The notes below the pieces were generated by a model. That model ran no database searches, had not been told where the DNA came from, and worked only from the letters and a program-made list of their open reading frames with translations. Of a DNA stretch of 64,000 nt, positions 1 through 10,564 are shown piece after piece. Position numbers and translations under genes: made by a program. Source of the DNA: Blastomussa wellsi (lineage: Eukaryota > Cnidaria > Anthozoa > Scleractinia > Plerogyridae). Location: positions 14,835,276 through 14,899,275 of the forward strand of contig OX393564.1 of the NCBI GenBank assembly GCA_947652115.1, in the 5' to 3' direction. Numbering within the stretch: position 1 is the first letter of the stretch; each line of letters starts with the position of its first letter.

Positions 1-329
1 AATATCTGGCCAAACAGTGTTCAAAACCGGTTTGGTAGCACGGTGTGCAGAGTCCGTCTCGCCCGCAACGGAATAGCGCCTTCACAATACTTTCTCGTTC
101 TTGGCAGAATGGTGCTGTTAAAAGCTCTTGATGTAACTCATTCCAGCCCAGCAGAGCCCTTCTCTCCCGCATTTTATGGTGAGCGTTTTTTTTGCCCATT
201 GTCTTGGCGTATATACTTGTGCAGATATTTCTTCGATTGGAAATTATTTCTGGCACACATCCGCTCACTTGGTTGGGGTCACGCTCTTTTGTTTACTTCT
301 GTGTTATTTGCTTTTTCACACATATGAAA

Positions 330-597
330 GTACTGGTTCTGGACACAGCAAGTTTGCAATTTGTTTCCCTTATCGCTGGAAGCCGTTTAAAATAAACTCC
401 ATAACAACACACACACCAAAATACTGGTTCTGGACACAGCAATTTTGCAGTTTGTTTTAACTTATCGCTGGAAGCCGACTTTACACTAAACTCGGCAACA
501 TTTTGGAGCCGAGTTTAGTGTAAACTCGGCTTCCAGCGGTAAGTTAAAACAAACTAAAAAATTGCTGTGTCAGAACCAGTATTTTGGTGTGTGTGTA
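330..597. repeat. Foldback (hairpin) repeat with an extra partial copy
   Basis: The arm at about 408-503 is the reverse complement of the arm at about 509-597. Both contain an ACACACACCAAAATACTGG-type edge and an ACTAAACTCGGC-type inner stretch, separated by only a few bases. A further direct partial copy of the left arm lies at about 330-395. This is the architecture of a MITE or foldback element. No coding capacity is seen. The flanks (1-330 and 598-849) hold no gene I can support. Confidence 0.75.
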
Positions 598-849
598 ATT
601 AATAAAAAATGTGTTATCTGAAAACCAATACGTGAAACAATGAATGTGCATAATACCCCTTGTTATTCTAACCCCACAAAAATCACTGACACAGGCACCG
701 ATCCTTAACCTTCAAGGTAAAAACAGCAACGTCCCTATGGTGGCCCATTAGGGCTATGGCTACGTCCCATATGTACTCTAAACTTGTTGTGTGAAAAATC
801 CCTATCAGCCACTAAAATTCATTGAAAAAGAAAAGGTCTAAAGGCAATT

Positions 850-2310
850 TCAGTTTAAAAGTTCGTCTGGTTGAAAAAATCTGGAATTGAAACGGGAAAG
901 CTTGGCATTATATCTACATGCGAATCTGTCAACAGTGTGCGGCCCCCATCGAAAATCTAGCATATGGAAAACGTCATCATTCAAAGTATAATCATCAAAG
1001 TCAATAATCCTAGTTAAGTTGTCAGCCTCAGAACTTTAACCTCTAGGAATCCACTTCATCTCAAGTGAAATTTCAAAACAAACGCAAACATGAAATACGC
1101 GAAGAGCTAAATCCTGAAGTTCAGGAACCTTGCTACCAGAATGAACGATACTAACAATGTTTGTGTTGTCAGTAAACCATGCAATCTGCATACCACCGAG
1201 ACTAGGAGCAAAACTGATCAAAGCTAATTCTACAGTCTTTAGCTCCCTCCATGTTGAGCTTTTCGTTCTTTCAGCAGATGACAAAATTTTGGTGAAAAAC
1301 TTTGCCTTCGTTCTGGATAAAGGATCCACAGGCACGATCTGACGTGTCAGAGTAAACAAATTTTGCGGTATACACGGAAGTAACCAAGGAGAGCGACAGT
1401 TGAGGGAATCCACATTTTGATTCCAAAACACTAACTCTGCACAAGCTTCCTTAGACAACTAAACGGTAGAATTCCAAGACACTTTCGTATTTACAACAGC
1501 ATACAATGACCTTTTCATGATCCTAGTGACATCACCTACACAAGGCGTTAATGATATAACCTGGCCTACAACAGTGGCCAGAGTTTTTGCATTTACAGTG
1601 TTACAACCTCCCTTGAGAATAGAATCAATACTACTCTTTAACTTCGTTATTCTATGTTTGGTGACGGAAATAAAGCCTTGATTAGTGTCCAATACAGTAC
1701 CCAGCTAGATAATATTCTGAACTGGTTCACGAAGGGACTTGTCTTCATTAACAACGAAACCAAATTTAAGCAAATCTGCATTAACCGTCAAACTATTGAT
1801 CTCTGCTTGAATTTTGTTTGCACCACCTCCTAGACCATCGCCAAGAAAAATTACCATAGGTATGCCTTTACATCTCCACGAGGCTTCTACAGGCTTCAAA
1901 TACAAATACGGAGCGGACAACAAACCAAAGGGCAAAACCGCGAGTTGAAAATACTTTAAGACCCCATCGCCAAAATCCCAGGCGAAGACCAAAAATTTTC
2001 TGTGGTCAGGAAAAATTTTCCACGTGGGGATACCCGGATTTGAGATCAAATTTGAATAAATAATAACCTTTAGACATAACTTTAAGAGCTACTGACAGAT
2101 CTTCACGCAGTTTTGTTTGAAAATGTACAAGTTGACATGCCGCAGATCTAATATTAATCTCTTCTTGCCTGAAGACTGAATAGAAACTGAAAGTGGATTA
2201 ACTATGGGAGGTGGGTGATCCAAAACCTCCAAACATTTGTTCCTAATAAGATTAAAAAATGCCTCGGAAACAAACTCTCTCTCCTTTAGTGCTGAACCAT
2301 TATTAGGATT
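850..2310 (-). pseudogene. DIRS-type retroelement reverse transcriptase-RNase H, decayed
   Basis: Read on minus from about 2,412 down to the stop at 850-852. The N-terminal RT fragment (2,412-2,089) ends near LILDLRHVNLYIF. The palm fragment (2,049-1,705) has an FLGDG motif in the position of the usual catalytic Asp pair. RNase H-like fragments follow (1,692-1,459 and 1,458-1,036), with FTDNTN and the C-terminal KWIPRG. After an in-frame stop at about 1,036 the same frame continues with WGPHTVDRFA and RFNSRFFQP, a tail typical of DIRS-like polyproteins, and stops at 850. Several frame breaks and stops show it is dead. No tyrosine recombinase is visible in 1-850, so assignment to DIRS rests on RT/RNase H flavour and the gag fragments upstream. 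Confidence 0.7.
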
Positions 2311-2934
2311 AACCTTGGGAAGCGGAAAAACAATGGATGGAATTTTGTACCCATCGCGAATGACACTTAAATGAAACCCAGGGCACCAATATTCACCCAT
2401 TCCTGATAACACTTAGCTAAATTACCGCGGACTGAACAAACTTTAGCCTGACCCAAAACAAATTCACAATGGGTTAGGGCTTGAGAGGTGCAACAGATGA
2501 AGAACAATCTGAATCGAGAACCTTGGGAAGCGGAAAAACAATGGATGGAATTTTGTACCCATCGCGAATGACACTTAAATGAAACCCAGGGCACCAATAT
2601 TCACCCATTCCTGATAACACTTAGCTAAATTACCGTGGACTGAACAAACTTTAGCCTGACCCAAAACAAATTCACAATGGGTTAGGGCTTGAGAGGTGCA
2701 ACAGACGAAGAACAATCTGAATCGAGAACCTTGGGAAGCGGAAAAACAATGGATGGAATTTTGTACCCATCGCGAATGACACTTAAATGAAACCCGGGGC
2801 ACCAATATTCACCCATTCCTGATAACACTTAGCTAAATTACCGCGGACTGAACAAACTTTAGCCTGACCCAAAACAAATTCACAATGGGTTAGGGCTTGA
2901 GAGGTGCAACAGACGAAGAACAATCTGAATCGAG
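2311..2934 (-). repeat. Three tandem copies of a 208-bp coding segment
   Basis: Copies begin at 2,311, 2,519 and 2,727, each exactly 208 bp and differing at only a few bases (for example cccagggc or cccggggc, accgcgg or accgtgg). The unit covers the gag-RT junction of the surrounding retroelement. Because 208 is not a multiple of three, each added copy shifts the reading frame. This explains the repeated, near-identical short open frames on minus. The near identity suggests recent duplication or an assembly artefact. Confidence 0.95.
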
Positions 2935-3318
2935 AACATCATACTCAAAATCGGTACTTAAAGAATTTGCAACAACATTAGAAACAACTACACCTTGATC
3001 TTGCCCATCCTCGCGGTCGGCTAGACATTGTCCTGCATGTGGCCTGGAAGTTAACAGCGGACATTGCGCCCTCCAATGGCCCAGTTTATTGCATGCAAAG
3101 CAACAACCTAGCTTGATTTGTCTCCTCAACTGCCCATGTAACATTGGAATAGGTCTCATTGCTGAACTGGAATCTGTAGCGGAATTGTTCGGGATTGGTA
3201 GAGTCTTAGGAAAGTCCTGTCTAACAGGAGTGAATCTTGATTTGGCTTTTTGAGCATTCAAAGACCTTACACTTTTGATAGATAATTGTGATAAATGTAA
3301 ATTGTGCTGCTTAGGCAT
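2890..3318 (-). pseudogene. Retroelement gag C-terminal part with CCHC zinc knuckle
   Basis: A 142-residue frame on minus containing CFACNKLGHWRAQC, a C-x2-C-x4-H-x4-C zinc knuckle of the kind found in retroelement nucleocapsid or gag proteins. It is followed by a Ser/Asp-rich tail that runs into the 208-bp tandem repeats. It lies immediately upstream (minus) of the RT fragments, so it is the gag-like part of the same DIRS-type element. The frame is broken from the RT by the tandem duplication and is probably non-functional. Confidence 0.7.
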
Positions 3319-3510
3319 TTTTAGTTCGCACTTGAGATATTTTATACTTTTTTAATTTTCGTACAAAGTTTACATATTATTCTATTCGTTAAAATTGTAA
3401 TTAAGTTTGCTGTTACGTAGCTAGATATATTTTTTGAACAATTTTAGTATCTATTTGTAATAATTCAATATTTTAAATAATTCTTATGTAAAATAGTTAA
3501 GATATATTTT

Positions 3511-3850
3511 TTACATACTAATAGTGTCCGCAATAAGTTTGAATAAAGCTAAATACTCTGACACTTTAATAAAGTCTTCATCATCATCATCATTCTGCTT
3601 GGCATGCGATCTCGCTCTCGCTTCGGCCCTGATAATTTTCTTTTCATCGTCTGAGTCATCAGCGAGGTCGTTCTTTTTGTGCTCTTGAATGATCATCCAT
3701 CCAAATTCTGACTTATCCGCTACCAGAATATACTTTATATATACTGTCTCTCGGCAAGCAAACTCTCACCTTTATCTAAGGATTCTTTGACCTTGTCAAG
3801 CTGCATTCCATTTAGCTGACTGAAAAAGGAAGTGGAATTGATCATTGTGG
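3511..3850 (-). pseudogene. Gag N-terminal fragment of the DIRS-type element
   Basis: Minus-strand frames at about 3,840-3,740 ([20 protein letters not shown]) and 3,750-3,511 (ADKSEFGW followed by an acidic [12 protein letters not shown] stretch and an Arg/Ala-rich [12 protein letters not shown] stretch) read as consecutive pieces of one protein separated by a small frameshift. This acidic/basic pattern next to FGW is, to my recollection, common in gag-like ORFs of invertebrate DIRS elements, and it lies directly upstream of the zinc-knuckle part. AT-rich sequence with no open frame separates the two pieces (3,319-3,510). Confidence 0.45.
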
Positions 3851-4947
3851 TGTTCTTGGTAGAGCAGTAGAAAAAAAAAACAGGAAAATAAACATCTTTT
3901 GATGCATGGGTTTGATGTCAAATGGTTGCTTATTGACACCCTTTAGGTTGCTGAATGTGCTCTCTGGTAAGATCATTTTCTAAATTATAAATAATTATTT
4001 ATTACATATTTAAGAATAGATTTCAGAGTGCAACAACAAAACTCAAGATGAACACTGCTCTTATTAGGAGCAGTTTCTTTCTTATTGGGTCCACTAAAAT
4101 ACTGACTACCATAATGTAGAAACAAAAAAGCTAAAAGGAGCTATTCTAGCTAAAAGTCTCCAATATCCATACAGCTTATGGAATAACACAATCTCTATAT
4201 TCTTGACGTAGAGAAACACACATGGATAAGATTCCAACATGCTTCCAACTCTGTAATTATACATCCAGCTTGGAGACCCATTTTACATACTTTTAACCAA
4301 TGTCTTTTGCAAAGAATGAGTTTCTCCAGTTTAAGTGGCAGCTGACACAAGTGATGAAAGCCTTTTATAGTTGTTGTAAGAGGGCATACTCGACATCCAT
4401 CTGTAATTCTCAGGTTAATTCCATGAAGTTGTTGGCGGGAAATCACGCGATGTATGCAAGTCCCCCAGAGTGACCCCACGTTTTATTTCAAGAGTGGCTG
4501 AGCGATGCGTTTTTGCTTTTGAAGAATTGGTTTCAGCGAGACTATTCTGCAGCCAGGAAGTTTTCTTCGATTGTTATGTTTCAAATAATAACTGAGTGAA
4601 AGCAGGGTTTTATTGTGAAGAAGGGAACGGACAGCGAGCGAGCCAGGTAAAGATCGGTAAAGGAGGAGAAACAGTGAACGAACGCCATGCACGATGCAGA
4701 GCGAGTCAGGCTGGAGAAAACCGGCAAAAGAGAAGTGAGGAACAATGCGACAGGCCCGAAAGAAAAATGCAAAGAGGAAGACTGCACAAAGGACGGCCAG
4801 CAGCAAATCAATATTTTAACTGAAGGTAAGTCAGTACCATTTTTCTTGAGCTCGTTTCACATTGCGTCAAGTGCCCTTGTTGAAGCTTGTTGAAGATTCA
4901 GCTGTCAACCCATCAAAACATTCATAGCCTAGCTAGAGAATAAATTT
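3851..4947. other. Intergenic stretch without supported gene
   Basis: AT-rich DNA with short open frames on both strands (for example 4,195-4,479 minus and 4,483-4,806 minus) that carry no motif I recognise. The plus strand at 4,600-4,830 is purine-rich (AGCGAGCGAGCC, AAAGAGAAGTGAGG) and ends in a good splice-donor match (CTGAAG|gtaagtcag, about 4,826). It could be a 5' untranslated exon or retroelement leader, but there is no coding evidence. Confidence 0.4.
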
Positions 4948-7774
4948 TTGAAGCCGTTTCGCATGAAACCGCTTCAGCAATCCTTAAATATAAATACAGA
5001 AAAAGAAACCGCTTCGGCAAACCGGACGGAAAACATTAAGAAACTAATTTATTGGAATCGGAATGTTGAAGTCAAGTTACATATTGATGAGAATGTGAAA
5101 CCTATCCATCAATCGCACAGACGCATCCCATTTCATCAGCGAAAGAATCTTGAAGCTTGTGTTGAATCTCTGCTGCAACAGGATATTATTGAGCCTGCTG
5201 ATGGACCCACTCCCTGGGTTTCTCCTGTGGTTTTGGTGCCCAAGCCCAAACAACCTGGTGGAGTACGGCTGTGTGTGGACATGAGGGAAGCACACAAAGC
5301 CATAACCCGAGAGAGACACCTCATGCCTACCCTTGATGAAGTGGTACATGACCTCAATGGTGCAAAAGTGTTTAGCAAACTAGATCTCAATCAAGGATAT
5401 CATCAGCTGGTCCTGCACCCAGATTCCAGGCATATCACCACCTTTTCCACTCATCTTGGTCTGTATAGATGTAAGCGCCTAAGTTTTGAAAAATTTCAGG
5501 ATGTAATTGCTGCCTCTATCAGTGACATTCCCAATGTCAAGAACATTAGCGATGATGTCATCATCTATGGAGTCAACACGGAGGAGCATGACAAGACCCT
5601 ACATGCTGTCCTAACCCGCTTCAAGGATTTGAACTTGACTCTGAAGAAGGAGAAATGTCAGTTTTACATGCCACGTATTGAGTTCTTTGGCATGGTCTTT
5701 AGTGCGGATGGTATGTCACCCGACCCTGCAAAGGTGGAAGCTATCAAGCAAGCAGAAGCACCTACCTCAGTTAGTGATGTGCGCAGCCTGTTAGGCATGA
5801 CCAACTATGTGTCTCGTTTCATACGTCATTATGCTGACATCGTGGCTCCTTTGCGTGATCTTACGCACAAGGGCATTGAGTTCAAATGGGAAGATGTTCA
5901 CCAAGCGGCATTAGAGCAACTCAAGTGTAGTCTCACCTCCAATGAAGTAATGGCGTATTTTGATCCTAGTAAGAAATCCATCCTGCTTGTGGATGCTAGC
6001 CCTGTTGGATTAGGCGCCGTGCTAACTCAAGGTGGCAAGGTGATCTCTTACGCCAGCAAAGCCCTCTCTAGTGTGGAAAGGCGTTACTCCCAAATCGAGC
6101 GTGAGGCATTGGCAATTGCATGGGGTTGCCATCATTTCCGCATGTACCTCCTGGGAAGTCATTTCAAAGTCGTGCCAGATCACAAACCATTGCTATCCAT
6201 CTTCAACAGCCCTACTTCCCAAGCTTCAGCCAGGATTGAGAACTGGCGTCTCAAATTACAGTCCTTCAGCTTTGAAGTGTTGTATTCAAGAGGTGACCTA
6301 AATCCAGCAGACTACCTCTCAAGGCATCTCCAGGGTGATACAAAGTGTGATCTCATTGCTGAGTCTGCAGAGCAGTATGTCAACTTCGTGATGTCTCAAG
6401 CCACACCTAAGGCTCTAAGCAGAGAAGAGATCAGTGAAGCAACCAGAGAAGATGCCACTCTTCAAGAGGTAATGCGCCTCATCTCAACCGGCCAGTGGGA
6501 TAATCTGAAGCCAGTGGAGGGAGTCGACCCAAACACTCTCAAGATATTTGCCAACATCCGCAGTGAGCTGACCTCAATGGATGGTAACCTAGTGCTTCGT
6601 GGAAGCCGAATAGTAGTGCCCGATGCACTTCAGAAACGAGTGGTCCAATTGGCTCATGAAGGCCATCAAGGGCTAGTAAAGACGCGTAGCCTGTTGCGTT
6701 CAAAGGTCTGGTTTACAAGAATGGACAGCCTAGTTGACTCTATTGTGAAACGTTGTGTTCCCTGCCAAGTTGCAATGCCCAAGCCTTCCCGTGAGCCTCT
6801 GCAGATGACTCTGTTACCCAATGGTCCCTGGGAACAAGTAAGCATTGACTTTTGTGAAGTTGCTGGACACTATCTCCTTGTTGTAATTGATGACTACTCA
6901 AGATTTCCTGAGATTGAGATTGTTCACTCTACTTCTGCCAAAGCGGTGATTCCTAAGCTCGACCGTATATTTGCTGCCTATGGTGTACCCCAAGTGGTGA
7001 AGTCCGATAATGGGCCCCCCTTTAATGGTGGCGAGTTCGCGCAATTTGCTAAGCACCTTGGCTTCAAGCACTGAAAAGTGTCTCCTTTGTGGCCTGAAGC
7101 TAATGGGGAAGTGGAACGATTTATGAAAACCTTTGGAAAAGTACTACACACCACAGCCCACTGGAAACAAGATATGTATCAGTTTCCCCTATCGTGCTAC
7201 CCCCCATTGTACGACAGGTGTTGCCCCTGCCACAGCCCTATTTGGGAGGCCAATTAGAACCAAGTTACCCAGCCCTGTTGTTATGTCAAGTGGTGAACGT
7301 CATGACCCTGTGACCATGCGCGAGAGAGATGCTCAGCAGAAACTCAGGATCAAGAGCCAAGCTGAGTCTAGGAGAGCCATCAAAGATTGTGACATTCAGG
7401 TCGGAGACACTGTACTAGTTAAACAACCAAAGCGACAGAAGCTGTCAACACCATATCACCCGACCCCGTTGACCGTCACTAAGAAGCATCACAGCATGCT
7501 TACAGCAGAAAGCGCCAATCAAAAGGTGACACGTAATTCATCTTACTTCAAGAAGCTTCTGGCTGATGACCCAGCCACGTTCAAAGCCAGTCAAGCACTT
7601 GAGGAAGAGGCAATTGACCTAGGTGCCGAGAGCAGCCATATTCCAGTGACAGGCCAGGAGTCCTCAAGCCTTCTGGTGGACCCCGGTGGAAGTGCTGAAA
7701 CCCTGACTGAGCCTGTGCCTCGAAGATCTACACGTGTGCCCATGCCGCCAAAGAGACTCATCCAAGAGATTTGA
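4948..7774 (+). pseudogene. pol: Gypsy (Ty3-type) LTR retrotransposon pol: RT, RNase H, integrase
   Basis: The first frame (4,948-7,074) has an RT with VRLCVDMREAHKAI, KLDLNQGYHQL and the catalytic SDDVIIY. It continues with RNase H (LLVDASPVGLGAVL, SQIEREALAIAWG, DHKPL) and an integrase with the HHCC finger (HEGHQGL then CVPCQ) and core acids (SIDFCEV, VVKSDNGPPF). A TGA at 7,072-7,074 interrupts the integrase before its third acidic residue, which follows in the same frame (PEANGEVERF). A frameshift near 7,180 then leads into the integrase C-terminus (7,133-7,774), ending in a PKRLIQEI-type tail. Gag and protease are absent and the pol start is abrupt, so the copy is 5'-truncated. No LTRs could be identified. 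Non-functional. Confidence 0.92.
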
Positions 7775-8332
7775 TTAAGGATGAACATTTTTGAACATTT
7801 ATTTGAACATTTTTGAACATTTATTTGATGAAGATTCTTTATTACTGAGTTCAGCATGACTCTAATAGTGATTAATGGACATTGTTTGAGAATTGAGAAC
7901 TTAAAGGCTGTGAGAACATTGAGTAATTGAGCATTCCGTGATTATGGACTTTGTGCAGCACTACGCGCCCCCAGGCGTCAACTCTACCATCTGTGGAAAA
8001 TAATTATAGAATAAATGAGTCCTAGAAAGTTTGTAATTGTGGCTATAACATATTTGCAGAATAAATCCTTGGCAGTGATATAAAACAGCATTTCCATTGC
8101 AGATTGCTGACAGCTTGGAAGAACTAATATTGTCAAAATAATTTAGTGTAAGACATAAATAAAGGGGATTTACAGGAATTGACATCACCTAGAAATGGAT
8201 ATCCATATACACAACAAACAAATGATCCTGTCAGGGCTGAAAGGGATTCATTTAGAGGAGGTCCATATGGGGACAAACTGTGCCTTTGGGCCATACTCAA
8301 GATTGAGGACACAGTTATTTGCAATACAAACG
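7775..8332. other. Spacer downstream of Gypsy pol
   Basis: Begins with short direct repeats (TTTTTGAACATTTATTTGA, 7,790-7,830). The rest is AT-rich and without a supported gene. A 3' LTR would be expected here but no matching 5' copy was found. Confidence 0.4.
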
Positions 8333-8651
8333 AATAGACGCTTTCCCAGTTTCTTGCCCCATCTTGTTTGGGGGCAAACACGGCAAAATTTACAGTAAAT
8401 GTATGGGAAAACTTGGGAGTTTGATGCGCCATAATTTAAGAACCGTTGCATTTCTTAATTTTTGTGAATTGCAAACCGTAAAAATACTAGCTAAAAGAGT
8501 AAACTAATTAAATTTGAAGGGGATCGGTTTACTGAGACGTGTGAAATCCTTCTTATAGTTTTTCATACAAATGCTTCTAACTTATTACTGTTAATTTTGC
8601 AGTGTTTGCTCCCCAAACAAGATGGTGCGAGAAACAGTGAAAGGGTCTATT
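8333..8651. mobile_element. Foldback/MITE-like element
   Basis: The arm at 8,333-8,421 is an imperfect reverse complement of the arm at about 8,560-8,651. Both share CATCTTGTTTGGGG-, GCAAACAC- and AATAGACC-type blocks, with an indel of about 12 bases in the inner arm. About 140 bp of unique AT-rich sequence lies between. No coding capacity. It sits in the intron after the last recognisable BEN-type gene exon of copy 1. Confidence 0.7.
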
Positions 8652-8683
8652 GACCTTGTCGGGCATCAAATGAAGAAGATTAC

Positions 8684-9411
8684 CTTAAATCTTTCTGCCA
8701 GAACAGGGTTGACTTTTCCTGGTCTTGGAAGATCAGAACCTGTTATAATGTAAAAATGAACAAATTAATTAACAGAGTAGTTTTCTATGAAAAAAAAAAC
8801 ACTCTGCAAAATAAATAAAATGTGCAAGACAACTTCGGGGGACGGGACTGTTTTGGGCAACTGAAGCTGGAAAATTGAACATCTTTGCCAGCCTTGAAAG
8901 TAACATCTGGCAACATAGTTCAAGGTTACACAACATTAAGTTGTAAGACAGTTAAAATATGATAATTAAGATGCAAGAATTGTAATTACCTTCACCTTGG
9001 AATTGTTTTATTTGATTCTCCAACTCCCTAACTCTTCTTTTCAAACTTCTGCAAGACTCACAGGTTTCATCTTCTTCGTCTTCCTCACCACCATCACTCT
9101 CTTGTAATAAATTTCTTCTGGGGCATTTCCCGCCTACTGTGGGTCTCGATCTTTGTTGTCTGGGTAATGCTTGCATTGAACCAGCAGATGTTGATCCAGA
9201 GGGTGCATCATGTGGCTGAATTGCTCTTGTAGGAAGTTGTAATCCTCCTGGGGTGCTGTCCTTTAGTGACGCCAAAGTGTTTTGTAGCTGCACTCCGTAG
9301 CTCCGTTATTGTGGTTTGCAGTTGCACTAGAGGGTTTTGTGGGGGTGCTGGCACTCTTGTTGTGGAAATGTTATCACTGCTTGTAAATGTAAGGTCACAA
9401 CATTCCCTTAC
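8684..9411 (-). pseudogene. BEN-type gene copy 1, coiled-coil exon and following exon
   Basis: Minus exon at 9,411-8,990 encodes a low-complexity stretch and a C-x2-C coiled-coil segment (CESCRSLKRRVRELENQ). It ends at a GT donor in phase 1 and joins in frame to the exon 8,740-8,684 (SDLPRPGKVNPVLAERFK), which has AG and GT edges. The counterpart in copy 2 (62,702-62,784, ending VISPVLAAKYK) also follows a cysteine/coiled-coil exon and precedes the BEN exon, supporting homology. A frameshift near 9,293 breaks the coiled-coil exon, and its upstream part is cut by a transposon at 9,419. No BEN exon was found further down, so the gene is a pseudogene. Confidence 0.65.
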
Positions 9412-9418
9412 TACATTA
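9412..9418. repeat. Target-site duplication, left copy (TACATTA)
   Basis: Matches TACATCA at 15,812-15,818 with one mismatch and flanks the inverted ends of the 6.4-kb element exactly. The duplicated bases lie in the exon of the interrupted BEN-type gene. Confidence 0.75.
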
Positions 9419-10564
9419 GTGGGGCGGATATGTGCAGAATTTTACTAGAATTGTTCACTTCGTGTTAAAAGCACCATATTCTCAGGAATGATAGAACTTT
9501 TTATGACTGTAAATATCTGATATAGTGCCATCGTAAAATTTTCCGCCTAGGCGAGATTTACAGCTCTTTCCAAAATCTCCGCCATTTTGACCGGAAGTGA
9601 AATGCAATATTACCGGAAGTGCCCTTTTTTCTATTAAAATTAGTCCTAATGTTGAATAAAATGAATTCTAAATATTTTTCATACATTCTGAAAAATTATT
9701 ATACATCACAGATGACTTGTCTGCTTGAATAAAAAAATTTTTGACTTAACCAGAAGTGAAATTATCCTCAACCGGTAGTTATATTAATGTTAACTAGTAA
9801 CCAGAATGCAGTAATGTCGATTTCAAGTGATGATGTTATTTTGTTTTTATTGTACACAGCGTATTTTATAGAAATTTGTATAATACCCAGAATGCCCCTG
9901 TGTACTACTCAGAATGCTTTATAATTTGCACATCACATCCGCCATCTTTGTTCAGATCAGCCATGTTTATGACTGCTTGTGCAAACTGTAAGTATCCGCT
10001 CTTCCAGTGTAGACTTCTCAGTAGAAAAACATGATATATACAGACATTTAGATAAGAATTGATTAATCTACTTAAAAATAATAATCTTTACGACAGCTTG
10101 CGATAACTGTAAATATTGACTCGATCGGTCTTCAGTTCCACAAAGCAAATGTAACACATCGACTTTTTGTTAGGAAAAAAATTAACATTGGCTATCAACA
10201 ATGAATAACGTAATGCCCATGAAGACTAAACTAGAGGACAATGAACATGATTACAAAAATTATTTGTGAACAGCTAAAATAGAAGCAGACTGGCAACAAA
10301 TAATATTGCACAAAAAAGGATATTTCTAGCAATAATAATAATAATAATGTTATTCATTTTGTTTTCGAAAAGGACCTCAAAGATTAAGACTTAAAAAAAC
10401 TATTTACACTGTTGAACGTAATTGTTAAGTTATGTTTCAAATTATTATAATTATAACAGACCACATGTTCCGTTATAGTTTGAATTTTTATTCACAAATT
10501 AAGAAATGATGAGAAAATACAGAAACATACAAAACAACGAATTTATTTTCAGTGGCGTAGTCGT
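9419..10564. repeat. Left terminal and subterminal region of the 6.4-kb transposon
   Basis: About 200 bp of terminal inverted repeat is followed by AT-rich non-coding DNA. ETS-like CCGGAAGTG or its variants occur at about 9,590, 9,614 and 9,749. Weaker ACCAGAATGC or CTCAGAATGC forms occur at about 9,800-9,920. A short AAT microsatellite lies at 10,329-10,347. These are the likely transposase-binding and promoter sequences for the gene that starts at 10,565. No gene is seen in this stretch. Confidence 0.6.

Noticed and set aside
43..460. Overlapping short open frames on plus near the window start
   Set aside because: They overlap in several frames, are rich in Phe/Leu/Cys from T-rich DNA and show no motif. 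The region is largely foldback repeat.
4195..4479. Minus frame considered as the missing BEN exon of copy 1
   Set aside because: It shows none of the BEN blocks (VF-P-Q-L, LLDVMFD, LKG) found at 63.4 kb.
4483..4893. Open frames on both strands (up to 107 residues)
   Set aside because: Mirror frames of one purine-rich stretch with no domain, no partner exon and no conservation signal that can be seen.
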